Below, one piece after another: positions 7,958-17,125 of a stretch of DNA of 64,000 nt; position 1 is the first letter of the stretch, and the number at the start of each line of letters is the position of its first letter. Below the pieces are notes generated by a model. The model saw only the letters and a program-made list of their open reading frames with translations, ran no database searches and was not told where the DNA came from. The stretch covers positions 78,798-142,797 of the forward strand of contig NZ_JBHMFS010000016.1 of assembly GCF_051433165.1 (NCBI RefSeq). The letters run 5' to 3'. This DNA comes from Falsiroseomonas sp051433165. Lineage in GTDB: Bacteria > Pseudomonadota > Alphaproteobacteria > Acetobacterales > Acetobacteraceae. The translations under genes were made by a program, and so were the position numbers.

Positions 7958-9135
7958 GCCACACTCGCCGGCGCCGCGCGCAGCAACAGCAGCGCTAGGC
8001 AGCCGGTCAGCGCCAGGGCGCTGGTCACGCCCAGCGCCAGCTCCACCCCGCCGCGTTCCAGCATCAGTCCGAACAGGAAGGGTGAGGCCGCCTGCAGCAG
8101 CCGCGCCGGCGCGCCGAGCAAGCCCTGCCGCGCGCCATAGCCACCCGGCCCGAACACCGCCAGCGGCAGCGTGCCCTTGGCGATGGTCATCACCCCATTG
8201 CCCATGCCGTGCAGCACCGCGAAGGCCGCCGCCGCCGGCCCGCCGACCACCAGCAGCGCGAGCGCGCCGAGTGGATGGCCGAGCATGGCAAGCCTGGCCG
8301 AGATCAGCGGATGAAAGCGCCGCAGCAGCCCGAATTCCGCCACCCGCGCCGCCACCTGCGCCGGCCCGATCAACGCACCCGCCGCCACGGCCGCCGCCGC
8401 GGTGGCACCCGCCGCCTGCAACATCGCCGGCAGATGCGCAGCCATGGCACCGGCGATGAACGCGCCCGCAGCAAAGACATAGGCCAGCAACGGCATGGTG
8501 AGCCGGCCGGTGGAAGGTATCTCCGCCGGGGCCGTGGCGGTGCTTTGGCGCTCCGGCGGCGGCGCCTTCGGCACCAGAAGCCGGTTCATCGGCAGCGCCA
8601 CGAGCAGATGCAGCGCGGCCCAGGCGAAACAGGCGCCGCGCCAGCCCACCAGTTCCTCCAGCAGGGCGGAAAGCGGCCAGCCCACCGTGCTCGCAAAACC
8701 CGCGATCAGCGTGATGCCGGTGATCGGCCCGCGCGCCGCCCGGCCATACAGCCCGGCGAGGGTGGAGAAGGCCGCGTCATACAGCCCCATCGCCATGCCC
8801 AGGCCCAGCACCAGCCAGGCCGCCGCCATCGTCCAGACATCCCCCGCCAGGCCCATGCCGAGCAGCCCGGCCGCCAGCACCATATTGGAGGCGGTGAGCA
8901 TCCCGCGCCCGCCCCGCGCATCGATCACCCGCCCCACCACCGGTCCGGCCAGCGCCGAGACGATCAGCGCGGCGGAAAACGCGCCGAACACCCAGGCGGT
9001 GGACAGCCCGAATTCCCGCGCCATCGGCGCCGCCAGGATCGCCGGCAGATAGTAGCTGGAGGCCCAGGCCAGGGTCTGCGTGGTACCAAGGGCGAAGACG
9101 ACGCGGCGTGCGCCGGGTGGCGAGGCCTCGGTCAC
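7942..9135 (-). CDS. MFS transporter (efflux candidate) of the padR cassette
   Basis: This is an inner-membrane major facilitator with about 12 hydrophobic helices in 397 residues. The loop following helix 2 (GRVIDARGGRGM) resembles the family's conserved loop. The true start is a GTG at 9135, because that codon overlaps the stop of the upstream flavoprotein gene (GTGA). An ATG further upstream would lie inside that gene. Its 3' end overlaps the convergent isochorismatase-family gene by 16 bases. It is the last gene of the padR - flavoprotein - MFS unit, so I infer that it exports the compound that the regulator senses or the flavoprotein makes. Import of that compound cannot be excluded. Confidence 0.83.
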   Translation of the reverse strand: MTEASPPGARRVVFALGTTQTLAWASSYYLPAILAAPMAREFGLSTAWVFGAFSAALIVSALAGPVVGRVIDARGGRGMLTASNMVLAAGLLGMGLAGDVWTMAAAWLVLGLGMAMGLYDAAFSTLAGLYGRAARGPITGITLIAGFASTVGWPLSALLEELVGWRGACFAWAALHLLVALPMNRLLVPKAPPPERQSTATAPAEIPSTGRLTMPLLAYVFAAGAFIAGAMAAHLPAMLQAAGATAAAAVAAGALIGPAQVAARVAEFGLLRRFHPLISARLAMLGHPLGALALLVVGGPAAAAFAVLHGMGNGVMTIAKGTLPLAVFGPGGYGARQGLLGAPARLLQAASPFLFGLMLERGGVELALGVTSALALTGCLALLLLRAAPASVAQAGK

Positions 9136-10442
9136 GCCACGCCGCAGCAGGTGGTGACCTTTACCGGCTTCGGCGCGCCGCAGGATGGGGCGACCGGCGC
9201 GCGATCCGTGCTGCACACGCCGGTTTCCGGCAGTTCCAGCTCCACCCGCCGCGCCGCCGCCGTGTCGCCCGCCAGATGGGCGGCGATGCTGCGGACCTGT
9301 TCATGGCCGGTGGCCAGCAGGAAGGTCGGCGCGCGGCCGTAGCTCTTCATGCCGGCGATGTAGAAGCCGGTTTCGGGGTGGCGCAATTCCGCCTCCCCAT
9401 GCGGGCGGACGGTGCCGCAGCTATGCAGGTTCGGGTCGATCAACGGGGCGAGGGCGGGGGTCGCCTCCACCGCCGGGTCCAGCGCCAGCCGCACCTCCCG
9501 CAGCAGGCCGAGATCGGGGCGGAAGCCGGTGGCGACGATCATGCGATCGGCCTGGATGGTCACAGTTTGCTCTGCCTGCCGCCCGGTGATCGCCAGCCCG
9601 CCAACCTGCGCCGCGACGCGATCGATCAGGAAGGGGGCGAGTGCAATGACGGCGCCGGACTCCACCAGCCCCTGCGCCCGCGCGCCAAGATCGCCGCGCG
9701 CCGCCAGCCCATCCTTCGCACCGCCGCCGAAATTCACCGCGCCGAGCGGCCGGCGGAAGGCCCAGAGGATGCGCGTGCCCGGCACCTGCCGCGCCAGCGT
9801 CACCAGATCCAGCACCGCATTCATCGCCGAATGCCCGGCGCCCACCACCAGCGTGGTCCGCCCGGCATAGTCCGACCGCGCCGCGCCCAGCACATCCGGG
9901 ATGCCGTAGGCGATGCGCGTCGCTTGCGCCGTCTCCCCCAGGGCCGGCAGACCATGCGCGCCGGCCGGGTTGGGGCTGGACCAGGTGCCGGTGCAGTCCA
10001 GCACCGCGGCGGCCTCGATCGAATCCTCGCCCTGCGCGGTCTGCACATGCAGGATGAAGGGCGCCGCATCACGCTCCGCGCCGTCGCGCAGCCGGCCCAT
10101 GTCCCGCCTCGCCATGCCGGTCACGCGGGTGCCAGTGCGGATGTCGCCGCCTAAGGCCTCGGCCAGCGGGTCCAGGTAGCGCGCGACGAGCTCTGCGCCA
10201 CTCGGAAAATCCTCCGGCGCCGGCGGCGTCCAGCTGCGGGCTTCCAGCAGCGCCCGCGCGGCAGAATCGATGTTGAAGCGCCAGGGCGAGAACATCCGCA
10301 CATGGCCCCATTGCCGCACGGACTCCGCAATGCGCGGGCCGGCTTCCAGCACCAGCGGGCGCAGGCCCCGCGCGCGCAGATGGGCGGCGGCGGCGAGGCC
10401 AATGGGGCCGGCGCCGAGGACGGCGATGGGCAGGTTGGTCAT
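9132..10442 (-). CDS. FAD/NAD(P)-binding flavoprotein with cysteine-rich C-terminus
   Basis: This is a cytoplasmic flavin-dependent oxidoreductase or monooxygenase-like protein of 436 residues. It has an N-terminal FAD motif (VLGAGPIGLAAAAHL) near residue 6 and a second dinucleotide motif (VVGAGHSAMNAVLDL) in the middle, as in flavin-containing monooxygenases. An ATGFRPDLG stretch follows. The tail is odd: C410, C421 and a vicinal pair C432-C433 lie in the last 27 residues, beyond the conserved fold, and could bind a soft metal or metalloid or shuttle thiols. The start overlaps the padR stop (ATGA), and the stop overlaps the MFS start (GTGA). From memory, related flavoproteins (ArsO-like) occur beside arsenic genes; that is a resemblance, not proof. 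Confidence 0.8.
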   Translation of the reverse strand: MTNLPIAVLGAGPIGLAAAAHLRARGLRPLVLEAGPRIAESVRQWGHVRMFSPWRFNIDSAARALLEARSWTPPAPEDFPSGAELVARYLDPLAEALGGDIRTGTRVTGMARRDMGRLRDGAERDAAPFILHVQTAQGEDSIEAAAVLDCTGTWSSPNPAGAHGLPALGETAQATRIAYGIPDVLGAARSDYAGRTTLVVGAGHSAMNAVLDLVTLARQVPGTRILWAFRRPLGAVNFGGGAKDGLAARGDLGARAQGLVESGAVIALAPFLIDRVAAQVGGLAITGRQAEQTVTIQADRMIVATGFRPDLGLLREVRLALDPAVEATPALAPLIDPNLHSCGTVRPHGEAELRHPETGFYIAGMKSYGRAPTFLLATGHEQVRSIAAHLAGDTAAARRVELELPETGVCSTDRAPVAPSCGAPKPVKVTTCCGVA

Positions 10443-10849
10443 GGGTTGTCTTCCTCGCAGCAACCTGGCGGGAAGGCGCGGGCCGTATCGGCCAGCACGG
10501 CGGTCGCTTCCATCCAGGCATCGAGTGCCACGCGAAAGGCGGCGCGGCCGCTATCGGTCAGCGCATAGATCCGCCGCTGGCGGCCCTGCACCACCTGCTC
10601 GGCCACGGTGACGAAGCCGCCGGCCTCGAATTCGCGCAGCACGGGGTAGATGGTGCCCTCGGTGGGGGAACAGCAGCCGCCGGTCACCCGTTCCACCCGC
10701 CGGGCGATGTCGTAGCCATGCATCGGCCCGTCATGCAGCACGCGCAGGATGAAGAACTTCGACAGGCCCATCTTGATGATACCCGCCCAATACTCGCGGG
10801 CGCCGTAATCGATGGGGGTGGGCGGGGTGCGGCGGGCAGTGGTGCTCAT
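10439..10849 (-). CDS. PadR-family transcriptional regulator with two vicinal cysteine pairs
   Basis: This 136-residue winged-helix repressor-type protein begins its DNA-binding domain at about residue 25 (LSKFFILRVLHDGPMHGYDIARRVE) and continues into the typical PadR PTEGTIYPVLREFEAGG segment. Two features are unusual. A CC pair sits directly before that segment (GGCCSPTEG), and a second CC pair lies six residues from the end (PPGCCEEDNP). These four are its only cysteines, which suggests sensing by thiol chemistry or metalloid binding. I chose the ATG at 10849; a TTG two codons upstream is less likely. It is the first gene of the cassette and presumably represses it. Confidence 0.85.
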   Translation of the reverse strand: MSTTARRTPPTPIDYGAREYWAGIIKMGLSKFFILRVLHDGPMHGYDIARRVERVTGGCCSPTEGTIYPVLREFEAGGFVTVAEQVVQGRQRRIYALTDSGRAAFRVALDAWMEATAVLADTARAFPPGCCEEDNP

Positions 10850-10863
10850 GCCCAAACGCTACA

Positions 10864-10878
10864 CATTGCCCCCCAATG
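10864..10878. promoter_or_regulatory. Palindrome upstream of padR, candidate operator
   Basis: CATTG, five C bases and CAATG form an inverted repeat 15 bases upstream of the padR start codon, in the gap before the divergently read 3' end of the RND gene. PadR proteins commonly bind palindromes over their own promoters, so this is the most likely autoregulatory site in the short upstream region. The half-sites are short, and chance is possible. Confidence 0.4.
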
Positions 10879-10894
10879 CAACAAGCCCCTATTG

Positions 10895-13800
10895 TCAGGC
10901 CGGCGCCACCGCCGTCGCCGGGGGCAGCTTCTGCCGCCGTTTCGCCGCCATCCGCTCGAAGGTCAGGTAGACCGCCGGGGTGGTGTAGAGCGTGAGAAGC
11001 TGGGACAGGATCAGCCCGCCGATGATGGTGATGCCCAGCGGCTGCCGCAGCTCCGCCCCCGGTCCCGTCGCGACGGCCAGCGGAATGGCGCCGAACAGGG
11101 CGGCTAGCGTCGTCATCAGGATCGGCCGGAAGCGTTCGCGGCAGGCTTCCAGGATCGCCACCATGCCACCCTCGCCGCCTTCGCGTTCATGGGCGAGCGC
11201 GAAATCCACCATCATGATGGCGTTCTTCTTCACGATGCCCATCAGCAGGATCACGCCGATCATCGCAATGACGCTGAACGGCGTGTTCGTCGCCAGCAGC
11301 GCCAGCAACGCGCCGATGCCCGCCGTCGGCAAGGTGGAGAGAATGGTCAGCGGATGGATCAGGCTTTCATAGAGAACGCCGAGCACGATGTAGATGGTCA
11401 GCAGCGCCGCCAGGATCAGCAGCGGCATGCCGGTGAGAAAGGCCTGGAAGCTGCGCGCATTGCCGGCAAATTCGCCGCGGATGCTGGCCGGCATCTGGAT
11501 GTCCAGCACCGCCTGTTCCACCAGCCGCGTCGCCGCCCCCAACTCCACACCCTCTGCCAGGGAAAAGCTGATGCTGGCCGCCGGGAACAGCCCCTGATGC
11601 GCGATGGAGCGTGGCGCCGTCGTGCGTTCCAGCCGCACCAGCGACCCGAGCGGTACCGGCCCGTCGCGGCCCGGTACGAAGATGCCAGTGAGCTGGGACG
11701 GGTCCTCGGTCAGCGCCGGGTCGATCTCCAGGATCACGCGATACTGGTTGCGTGTGCGGTAGATGGTGGAGACTTGGCGCTGCGCGAAGGCGTTGTTCAG
11801 CGCGCCGCCAAGCGCCGAGATGGAAACCCCCAGCCGCGCCGCCGCATCGCGGTCGATCACCAGGCGGGAGACCAGGCCGGTGCGTTCCTGGTCGGACGAC
11901 ACATCCACCACCTGCGGCAGGGTGCGAAGCTGGTTCACCAGCCGCTCGCTCCAGATGCCGAGGTCGTCGAGGTCCGGCGTCAGCAGCACATACTGGTAAT
12001 TGGCATTGCCCTGGCGGCCGCCGATGTTGATGTCGCTTTGCGCGCGCAGGAAGGTCTGCGCGCCGACGATGCGGCCGAGCGGGGCGCGCAGCCGCGCGAT
12101 CACCTGGTCCGCCGTCATCCCCTGCCGCGCCGCCAGCGGCTTCAGCGCCACCTGCAGGCGGATGTTGGAGGAGCCGAAGAAGCCGCCGCTGCCGAGAGAT
12201 GAGGCGATGTTCTCCACCGCCGGGTCCTGGCGGATCACCTCCACGACCCGGTCCTGGAAGACGGTCATGGCCTGGAAGGAGGTATCCGGCTGCGCCACCA
12301 CCGCGCCGATCACCAAGTTGCTGTCCTGTGCGGGAAAGAACGCCTTCGGCACCTGGCCGTAGAGCCATATGGTCAAACCGACCAGCGCGATGGTGAAGCC
12401 CACCGTCAGCCGCCGCCAGCGCAGCACCACCGCCAGGCTCCGCATGTAGCCATCGATGGTGCGGTCCATCACCCATTCGAAGCCACGGCCGAAGCGGCCC
12501 GGCGGGCGCGGTGTGGCGCTGGCCAGCAGCACCGCCACCATCGGCGTGACGGTCAGCGAAATCACCGCGGAAATCGCCACCGCGATCGACAGCGTCGCCG
12601 CGAATTCGAAGAACATCCGCCCGACCACGCCGCCCATGAACAGCAGCGGGATGAACACCGCGATCAGCGAGACGCTCATCGAGACCACGGTGAAGCCGAT
12701 CTGCCGCGCGCCTTCCAGCGCCGCCTGCCGTGGTCGCATGCCGCGCTCGCTCATCCGCGCCATGTTCTCGATCATGATGATGGCGTCATCCACCACGAAG
12801 CCGACCGAGATGGTGAGTGCCATGAGCGACAGATTGTTGAGTGAGAACCCCACCATCCACATCACGGCGAGCGTGCCGAGCAGTGACAGCGGCACGGAAA
12901 TGCCGGCGGCGACGATGGCGGAAAAGCGCCGCAGGAACACCGCCACCACCAGCACCACCAGGATGATGCTGATGATCAGCGCATGCTGTACCTCCGCCAC
13001 GCTGGCGCGGATGGTCTCCGACCGGTCGCGCATGATCTCGATATCGATTCCGGCCGGAATCCAGCGGGCGAGGTCGGGCAGCAGCGCGCGGATGCCGTCC
13101 ACCACCTCCAGTACATTGGCGTCGGCCTGCTTGAAGATGGTGAGGATGACGGCCGGGCGGCCGTTGTAGGACCCCGCCTGCCGCCGGTCCCGCGGCCCCT
13201 GCTCCACGCGGGCCAGGCTGGACAGGCGCACGATGGCGCCATTGGCCTGCGTCACCACGATATCGCCGAATTCCTCCGGCGTGGTCAGCCGGTCATTCAC
13301 CGAAATGGCGGCGGATTGCTGCGGGCCGTCGATCAGCCCGGTGGCCTGGGTGACATTGGCGCTGGTGATGGCGGTGCGGATCTGGTCCAGCGAGACATTC
13401 GCCGCCGTCGCCGCCGCCGGGTTCACCGCGACACGGATCGCGGGCTGTTCAGCGCCTGCGATCGATACCGTCGCCGTTCCGTTCACCTGCGACAGGCGCG
13501 GCACCACCACGCTGTCGGCGGCATCATAGATCTCGCCGGCGGTCAGCGTATCGGAGGTCATCGCCAGGATCAGCACCGGCAGATCGCCGGGGTTCAGCTT
13601 GCGGAAACTCGGCTGGCTGGTGAGGCCGGAGGGCAGGTCGGCCTGCGCCGCATTGATCGCCGCCTGCACGTCCCGCGCCGCGGATTCGATGGAGCGTTCC
13701 AGGTCGAACTGGATGATGATCCGCGTGCTGCCGAGCGAGGAGGTGGAGGTCATCTCGCTGATGCCCGCGATCTCACCCAGCTTGCGTTCCAGCGGCGCGG

Positions 13801-13990
13801 CGACGGAGGAGGCCATGATGGCCGGGTCCGCGCCGGGCTGGCTGGCGGTAACGGCGATGGTCGGAAAGTCCACCTTTGGCAGTGGCGCCACCGGCAGGTC
13901 GAAATAGGCAATCAAACCGGCCAGCGCCAGGCCGATCGCCATCAGCGTGGTGCCGATGGGCCGCGCGATGAAGGGGGCGGAGATGGACAT
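10895..13990 (-). CDS. RND multidrug efflux pump, inner-membrane subunit (MdtC-like)
   Basis: This proton-driven resistance-nodulation-division pump of the HAE1 class has 1031 residues. It has the usual N-terminal helix (FIARPIGTTLMAIGLALAGLIAYF), two large periplasmic loops and 12 predicted membrane helices. The proton-relay aspartates are in GFVVDDAIIMIEN of helix 4. It closely parallels the other RND gene upstream (same operon, three-base gap), as in MdtB/MdtC or MuxB/MuxC, where the two pumps form a mixed trimer. It is the last gene of the four-gene operon. Substrates cannot be predicted; related pumps handle bile salts, novobiocin and flavonoids. Confidence 0.92.
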   Translation of the reverse strand: MSISAPFIARPIGTTLMAIGLALAGLIAYFDLPVAPLPKVDFPTIAVTASQPGADPAIMASSVAAPLERKLGEIAGISEMTSTSSLGSTRIIIQFDLERSIESAARDVQAAINAAQADLPSGLTSQPSFRKLNPGDLPVLILAMTSDTLTAGEIYDAADSVVVPRLSQVNGTATVSIAGAEQPAIRVAVNPAAATAANVSLDQIRTAITSANVTQATGLIDGPQQSAAISVNDRLTTPEEFGDIVVTQANGAIVRLSSLARVEQGPRDRRQAGSYNGRPAVILTIFKQADANVLEVVDGIRALLPDLARWIPAGIDIEIMRDRSETIRASVAEVQHALIISIILVVLVVAVFLRRFSAIVAAGISVPLSLLGTLAVMWMVGFSLNNLSLMALTISVGFVVDDAIIMIENMARMSERGMRPRQAALEGARQIGFTVVSMSVSLIAVFIPLLFMGGVVGRMFFEFAATLSIAVAISAVISLTVTPMVAVLLASATPRPPGRFGRGFEWVMDRTIDGYMRSLAVVLRWRRLTVGFTIALVGLTIWLYGQVPKAFFPAQDSNLVIGAVVAQPDTSFQAMTVFQDRVVEVIRQDPAVENIASSLGSGGFFGSSNIRLQVALKPLAARQGMTADQVIARLRAPLGRIVGAQTFLRAQSDINIGGRQGNANYQYVLLTPDLDDLGIWSERLVNQLRTLPQVVDVSSDQERTGLVSRLVIDRDAAARLGVSISALGGALNNAFAQRQVSTIYRTRNQYRVILEIDPALTEDPSQLTGIFVPGRDGPVPLGSLVRLERTTAPRSIAHQGLFPAASISFSLAEGVELGAATRLVEQAVLDIQMPASIRGEFAGNARSFQAFLTGMPLLILAALLTIYIVLGVLYESLIHPLTILSTLPTAGIGALLALLATNTPFSVIAMIGVILLMGIVKKNAIMMVDFALAHEREGGEGGMVAILEACRERFRPILMTTLAALFGAIPLAVATGPGAELRQPLGITIIGGLILSQLLTLYTTPAVYLTFERMAAKRRQKLPPATAVAPA

Positions 13991-13993
13991 CGC

Positions 13994-16900
13994 TTATTCG
14001 GCCGGCGCGGGCGGCGCGGCCCGCTGCGTCAGCCGCGCGGCGCGGTCGCGCAATGCCTCCATCGCCAGGTAGATTACCGGGGTGGTGTAGAGCGTGATGA
14101 TCTGGCTCAGCAGCAGCCCGCCGATGACGGAAACACCCAGCGGCAGCCGCAATTCAGACCCTGCCCCGCTACCCAGTACCAAGGGCAACGCGCCGAGCAG
14201 GGCCGCCATGGTGGTCATCATGATCGGGCGGAAGCGCAGCAGGCAGGCCTCCCGGATCGCATCGCGCGGCGCCATGCCGTGATCGCGCTGCGCCTCCAGC
14301 GCGAAGTCGATCATCATGATGGCGTTCTTCTTGACGATTCCCATCAGCAGGATGATGCCGATCAGCGCCACCACGGACAGATCCAGCCCGAACAGCCACA
14401 ACCCGAGCAGCGCGCCGATGCCGGCGGAGGGCAGGGTGGACAGGATGGTGATGGGGTGGATGACGCTTTCATACAGCACGCCGAGCACGATGTAGATCAC
14501 GACGATCGCGGCCAGGATCAGCCAGCCCTGACCGGCCAGCGATCGCGTGAATTCCGCCGCATCGCCGCCGAAGCTGCCGGACATGGAATCCGGCAGGCCG
14601 AGCTGCGCCTGCGCCACGCGGATCGCCTCCAGCGCCTGGCCGAGCGAAGTGCCGGGGGCCAGGTTGAAGCTGAGCGTCACGGCCGGGAACTGGTCCTGCC
14701 GCGTGATCGTCAGCGGGCCGCGGCCGCGGGTGATGGTGGCGATCTCCGCCAGCGGGATCTGCGGCGCGATGCCGGTGGTGTTGGAGTTGCCGGCGGCGCT
14801 GCCCGTCACGCGCAGCATGCCGATCGCGGCCGGGTCGCTGGCCTGCGCCGGATCAGCCTCCAGCACCACGCGATACTGGTTGTTCTGCGCGTAGATGGTG
14901 GAGATCTGCCGCTGGCCGAAGGCGTTGTACAGCACGTCATCCACCGCCTGCATGGTCACGCCGAGCCGCGCCGCGCGCAGCCGGTCCACATGCACCAGCA
15001 CGCGTAGCCCATCCTCCCGCTGGTCGCTGCCGACGTCGCGCAGTTCCGGCAATTCGCGCAGCGCCGCCAGCATGCGTGGCGCCCATTGGGCGATCAGCGC
15101 TGCGTCGCTATCCATCAGCGTGTACTGGTACTGGGTGGCGGAAGGCCGCGTGCCGATCTGGATGTCCTGCACCGGCTGCATGTAGGTCTCAATGCCGGGA
15201 ATGGTCGCAAGCGCCGGCCCCAGCCGCGCCATGACGGCGGAGACATCGTCGCGGCGCTCCGCCCGCGGCCGTAGGACTGCCGTCAACTGCCCGGTATTCT
15301 GGGCCGCGTTCACCGTGCCGGCGCCGGCGACGGAGGTCACGGCGACCACATCCGGATCCTGCTGCACCCGTTCCGCCACCAGGCGCTGCAAATCCGACAT
15401 GCGGGCGAAGGAGACATCCTGCGGCGCCTCGGTCGTGATGGTGATGAGTCCGGTATCCTGCAGCGGCAGGAAGCCCTTCGGCATGAGCACGTACAGGCCG
15501 ATGGTCCCCGCCAGCGTCAGCCCCGCCAGCACCAGCATCATCCCCGCCCGTGCCAGCGCCCAATCCAGCGTGCGGGCGTAGCCGCGGCGCATTGCCTCGA
15601 AGCCACGCTCGAACAGGTCGGAAATCCGGCCGGGCTTGTCCTCCCCATGCGGGCGCAGCAACAGCCCGCACATCATCGGCGTCAGCGTCAGCGACACCAC
15701 CATGGAGACCAGCACGGCCACCGTCAGCACCATGGCGAATTCGCGGAACAGCCGCCCCACCACGCCTTCCATGAACAGCAGCGGAATGAACACCGCGACC
15801 AGCGACAAGGTGAGGGAAATGATGGTGAAGCCGATCTGCTTCGCGCCCTCATAGGCCGCCTGCAACGGCTTCTTCCCGTCCTCGATCATGCGGACGATGT
15901 TCTCGATCATCACGATCGCATCGTCGACGACGAAGCCGGTCGCGATCACCAGCGCCATCAGCGAAAGGTTGTCCACCGAATAGCCGAGCAGCGCCATGAT
16001 GCCGAAGGTGCCGATGATGGACAGCGGCAGCGCCACGCCGGGGATCAGAGTCGCCCGCACCGTGCGCAGGAACAGGAAGATCACCAGCACCACCAGGATC
16101 ATGGACAGCACCAGCGTCAACTGCACCTCATGCACCGAGGCGCGGATCGTCTCCGTGCGGTCGGAGACGACGGCAAGCTCGACCCCCGCCGGCAGGGCGC
16201 GTTGCAGCCCATCGAGCTGGCCGCGCAGCGCCTCCACCGTGGCGACAATGTTGGCACCCGGCTGGCGCTGCACATCCAGCAGCACGGCGGGGCGGCCATT
16301 GTACCAGGCGGCGGTCAGTGTGTTCTCCAGCCCTTCCACCGCCACGCCGACATCGCGCAGCCGCACCGGCGCTTGGTCCCGCCAGACGATGATCAGATCC
16401 TCGAAGGCGGCGGGGGAGGTGATCTGGTCATTCGCCATGACGGCGGAAGCCTGCTGCGGCCCGTTCACGGAGCCTTTCGCGCCGGCGACATTCCCGGCTG
16501 TGACGGCATTGCGAACCGCCTCCATCCCCAGGCCGTAGGCGGCCAACCGCCGCGGATCGACCTGCAACCGCACCGCGGGGCGCATATTGCCCTGCACCGC
16601 GACGCGGCCGACGCCGCCGACCTGCGCCAGGCGCTGCGCCAGCAGTGAATCCACGATGTCCGAAAGCCGCGCGACCGGCAGCGTGTCCGAGGTCAGCGCC
16701 AGCGTCATGATCGGCGGATCGGCCGGGTTCACCTTCGCATAGGTGGGCGGGTAGGGCAGCGTGTTCGGCAAGGTCCCGCGCGCCGCATTGATCGCCGCCT
16801 GCACATCCTGCGCCGCGTCGTCGATGTCGCGCCCCAGGTTGAACTGCAAGGTGATGCGGGACACGGACGGCCCGCTGACCGAGACCATCTCCGCCAGGCC

Positions 16901-17125
16901 CGAGATCTGCGCCAATTGCCGTTCCAGCGAGGCGGTCACCAGCACCGCGATGGTATCCGGCGAAGCCCCCGGCAATTGCGTGGTAACCTGAATGGTGGGG
17001 AAATCCACCTCGGGCAGCGAGGAGACGGGCAGCCGCAAATAGCCATACAGCCCGGTCAGCAGCACCGCGATGGCCAGCAACGCGGTGGCGATGGGCCGCG
17101 CGATGAAGGGCGCGGAGATGTTCAC
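13994..17125 (-). CDS. RND multidrug efflux pump, inner-membrane subunit (MdtB-like)
   Basis: This is the first of two paralogous RND pumps in the operon, with 1043 residues. The same architecture is visible: N-terminal helix FIARPIATALLAIAVLLTG, helix 4 with GFVVDDAIVMIEN, and duplicated transmembrane and porter halves. The start codon is a GTG at 17125 that overlaps the fusion-protein stop (GTGA), a strong sign of coupled translation. Together with the following pump it probably builds a hetero-trimer that takes compounds from the periplasm or outer leaflet and passes them to the outer-membrane factor. Confidence 0.92.
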   Translation of the reverse strand: MNISAPFIARPIATALLAIAVLLTGLYGYLRLPVSSLPEVDFPTIQVTTQLPGASPDTIAVLVTASLERQLAQISGLAEMVSVSGPSVSRITLQFNLGRDIDDAAQDVQAAINAARGTLPNTLPYPPTYAKVNPADPPIMTLALTSDTLPVARLSDIVDSLLAQRLAQVGGVGRVAVQGNMRPAVRLQVDPRRLAAYGLGMEAVRNAVTAGNVAGAKGSVNGPQQASAVMANDQITSPAAFEDLIIVWRDQAPVRLRDVGVAVEGLENTLTAAWYNGRPAVLLDVQRQPGANIVATVEALRGQLDGLQRALPAGVELAVVSDRTETIRASVHEVQLTLVLSMILVVLVIFLFLRTVRATLIPGVALPLSIIGTFGIMALLGYSVDNLSLMALVIATGFVVDDAIVMIENIVRMIEDGKKPLQAAYEGAKQIGFTIISLTLSLVAVFIPLLFMEGVVGRLFREFAMVLTVAVLVSMVVSLTLTPMMCGLLLRPHGEDKPGRISDLFERGFEAMRRGYARTLDWALARAGMMLVLAGLTLAGTIGLYVLMPKGFLPLQDTGLITITTEAPQDVSFARMSDLQRLVAERVQQDPDVVAVTSVAGAGTVNAAQNTGQLTAVLRPRAERRDDVSAVMARLGPALATIPGIETYMQPVQDIQIGTRPSATQYQYTLMDSDAALIAQWAPRMLAALRELPELRDVGSDQREDGLRVLVHVDRLRAARLGVTMQAVDDVLYNAFGQRQISTIYAQNNQYRVVLEADPAQASDPAAIGMLRVTGSAAGNSNTTGIAPQIPLAEIATITRGRGPLTITRQDQFPAVTLSFNLAPGTSLGQALEAIRVAQAQLGLPDSMSGSFGGDAAEFTRSLAGQGWLILAAIVVIYIVLGVLYESVIHPITILSTLPSAGIGALLGLWLFGLDLSVVALIGIILLMGIVKKNAIMMIDFALEAQRDHGMAPRDAIREACLLRFRPIMMTTMAALLGALPLVLGSGAGSELRLPLGVSVIGGLLLSQIITLYTTPVIYLAMEALRDRAARLTQRAAPPAPAE

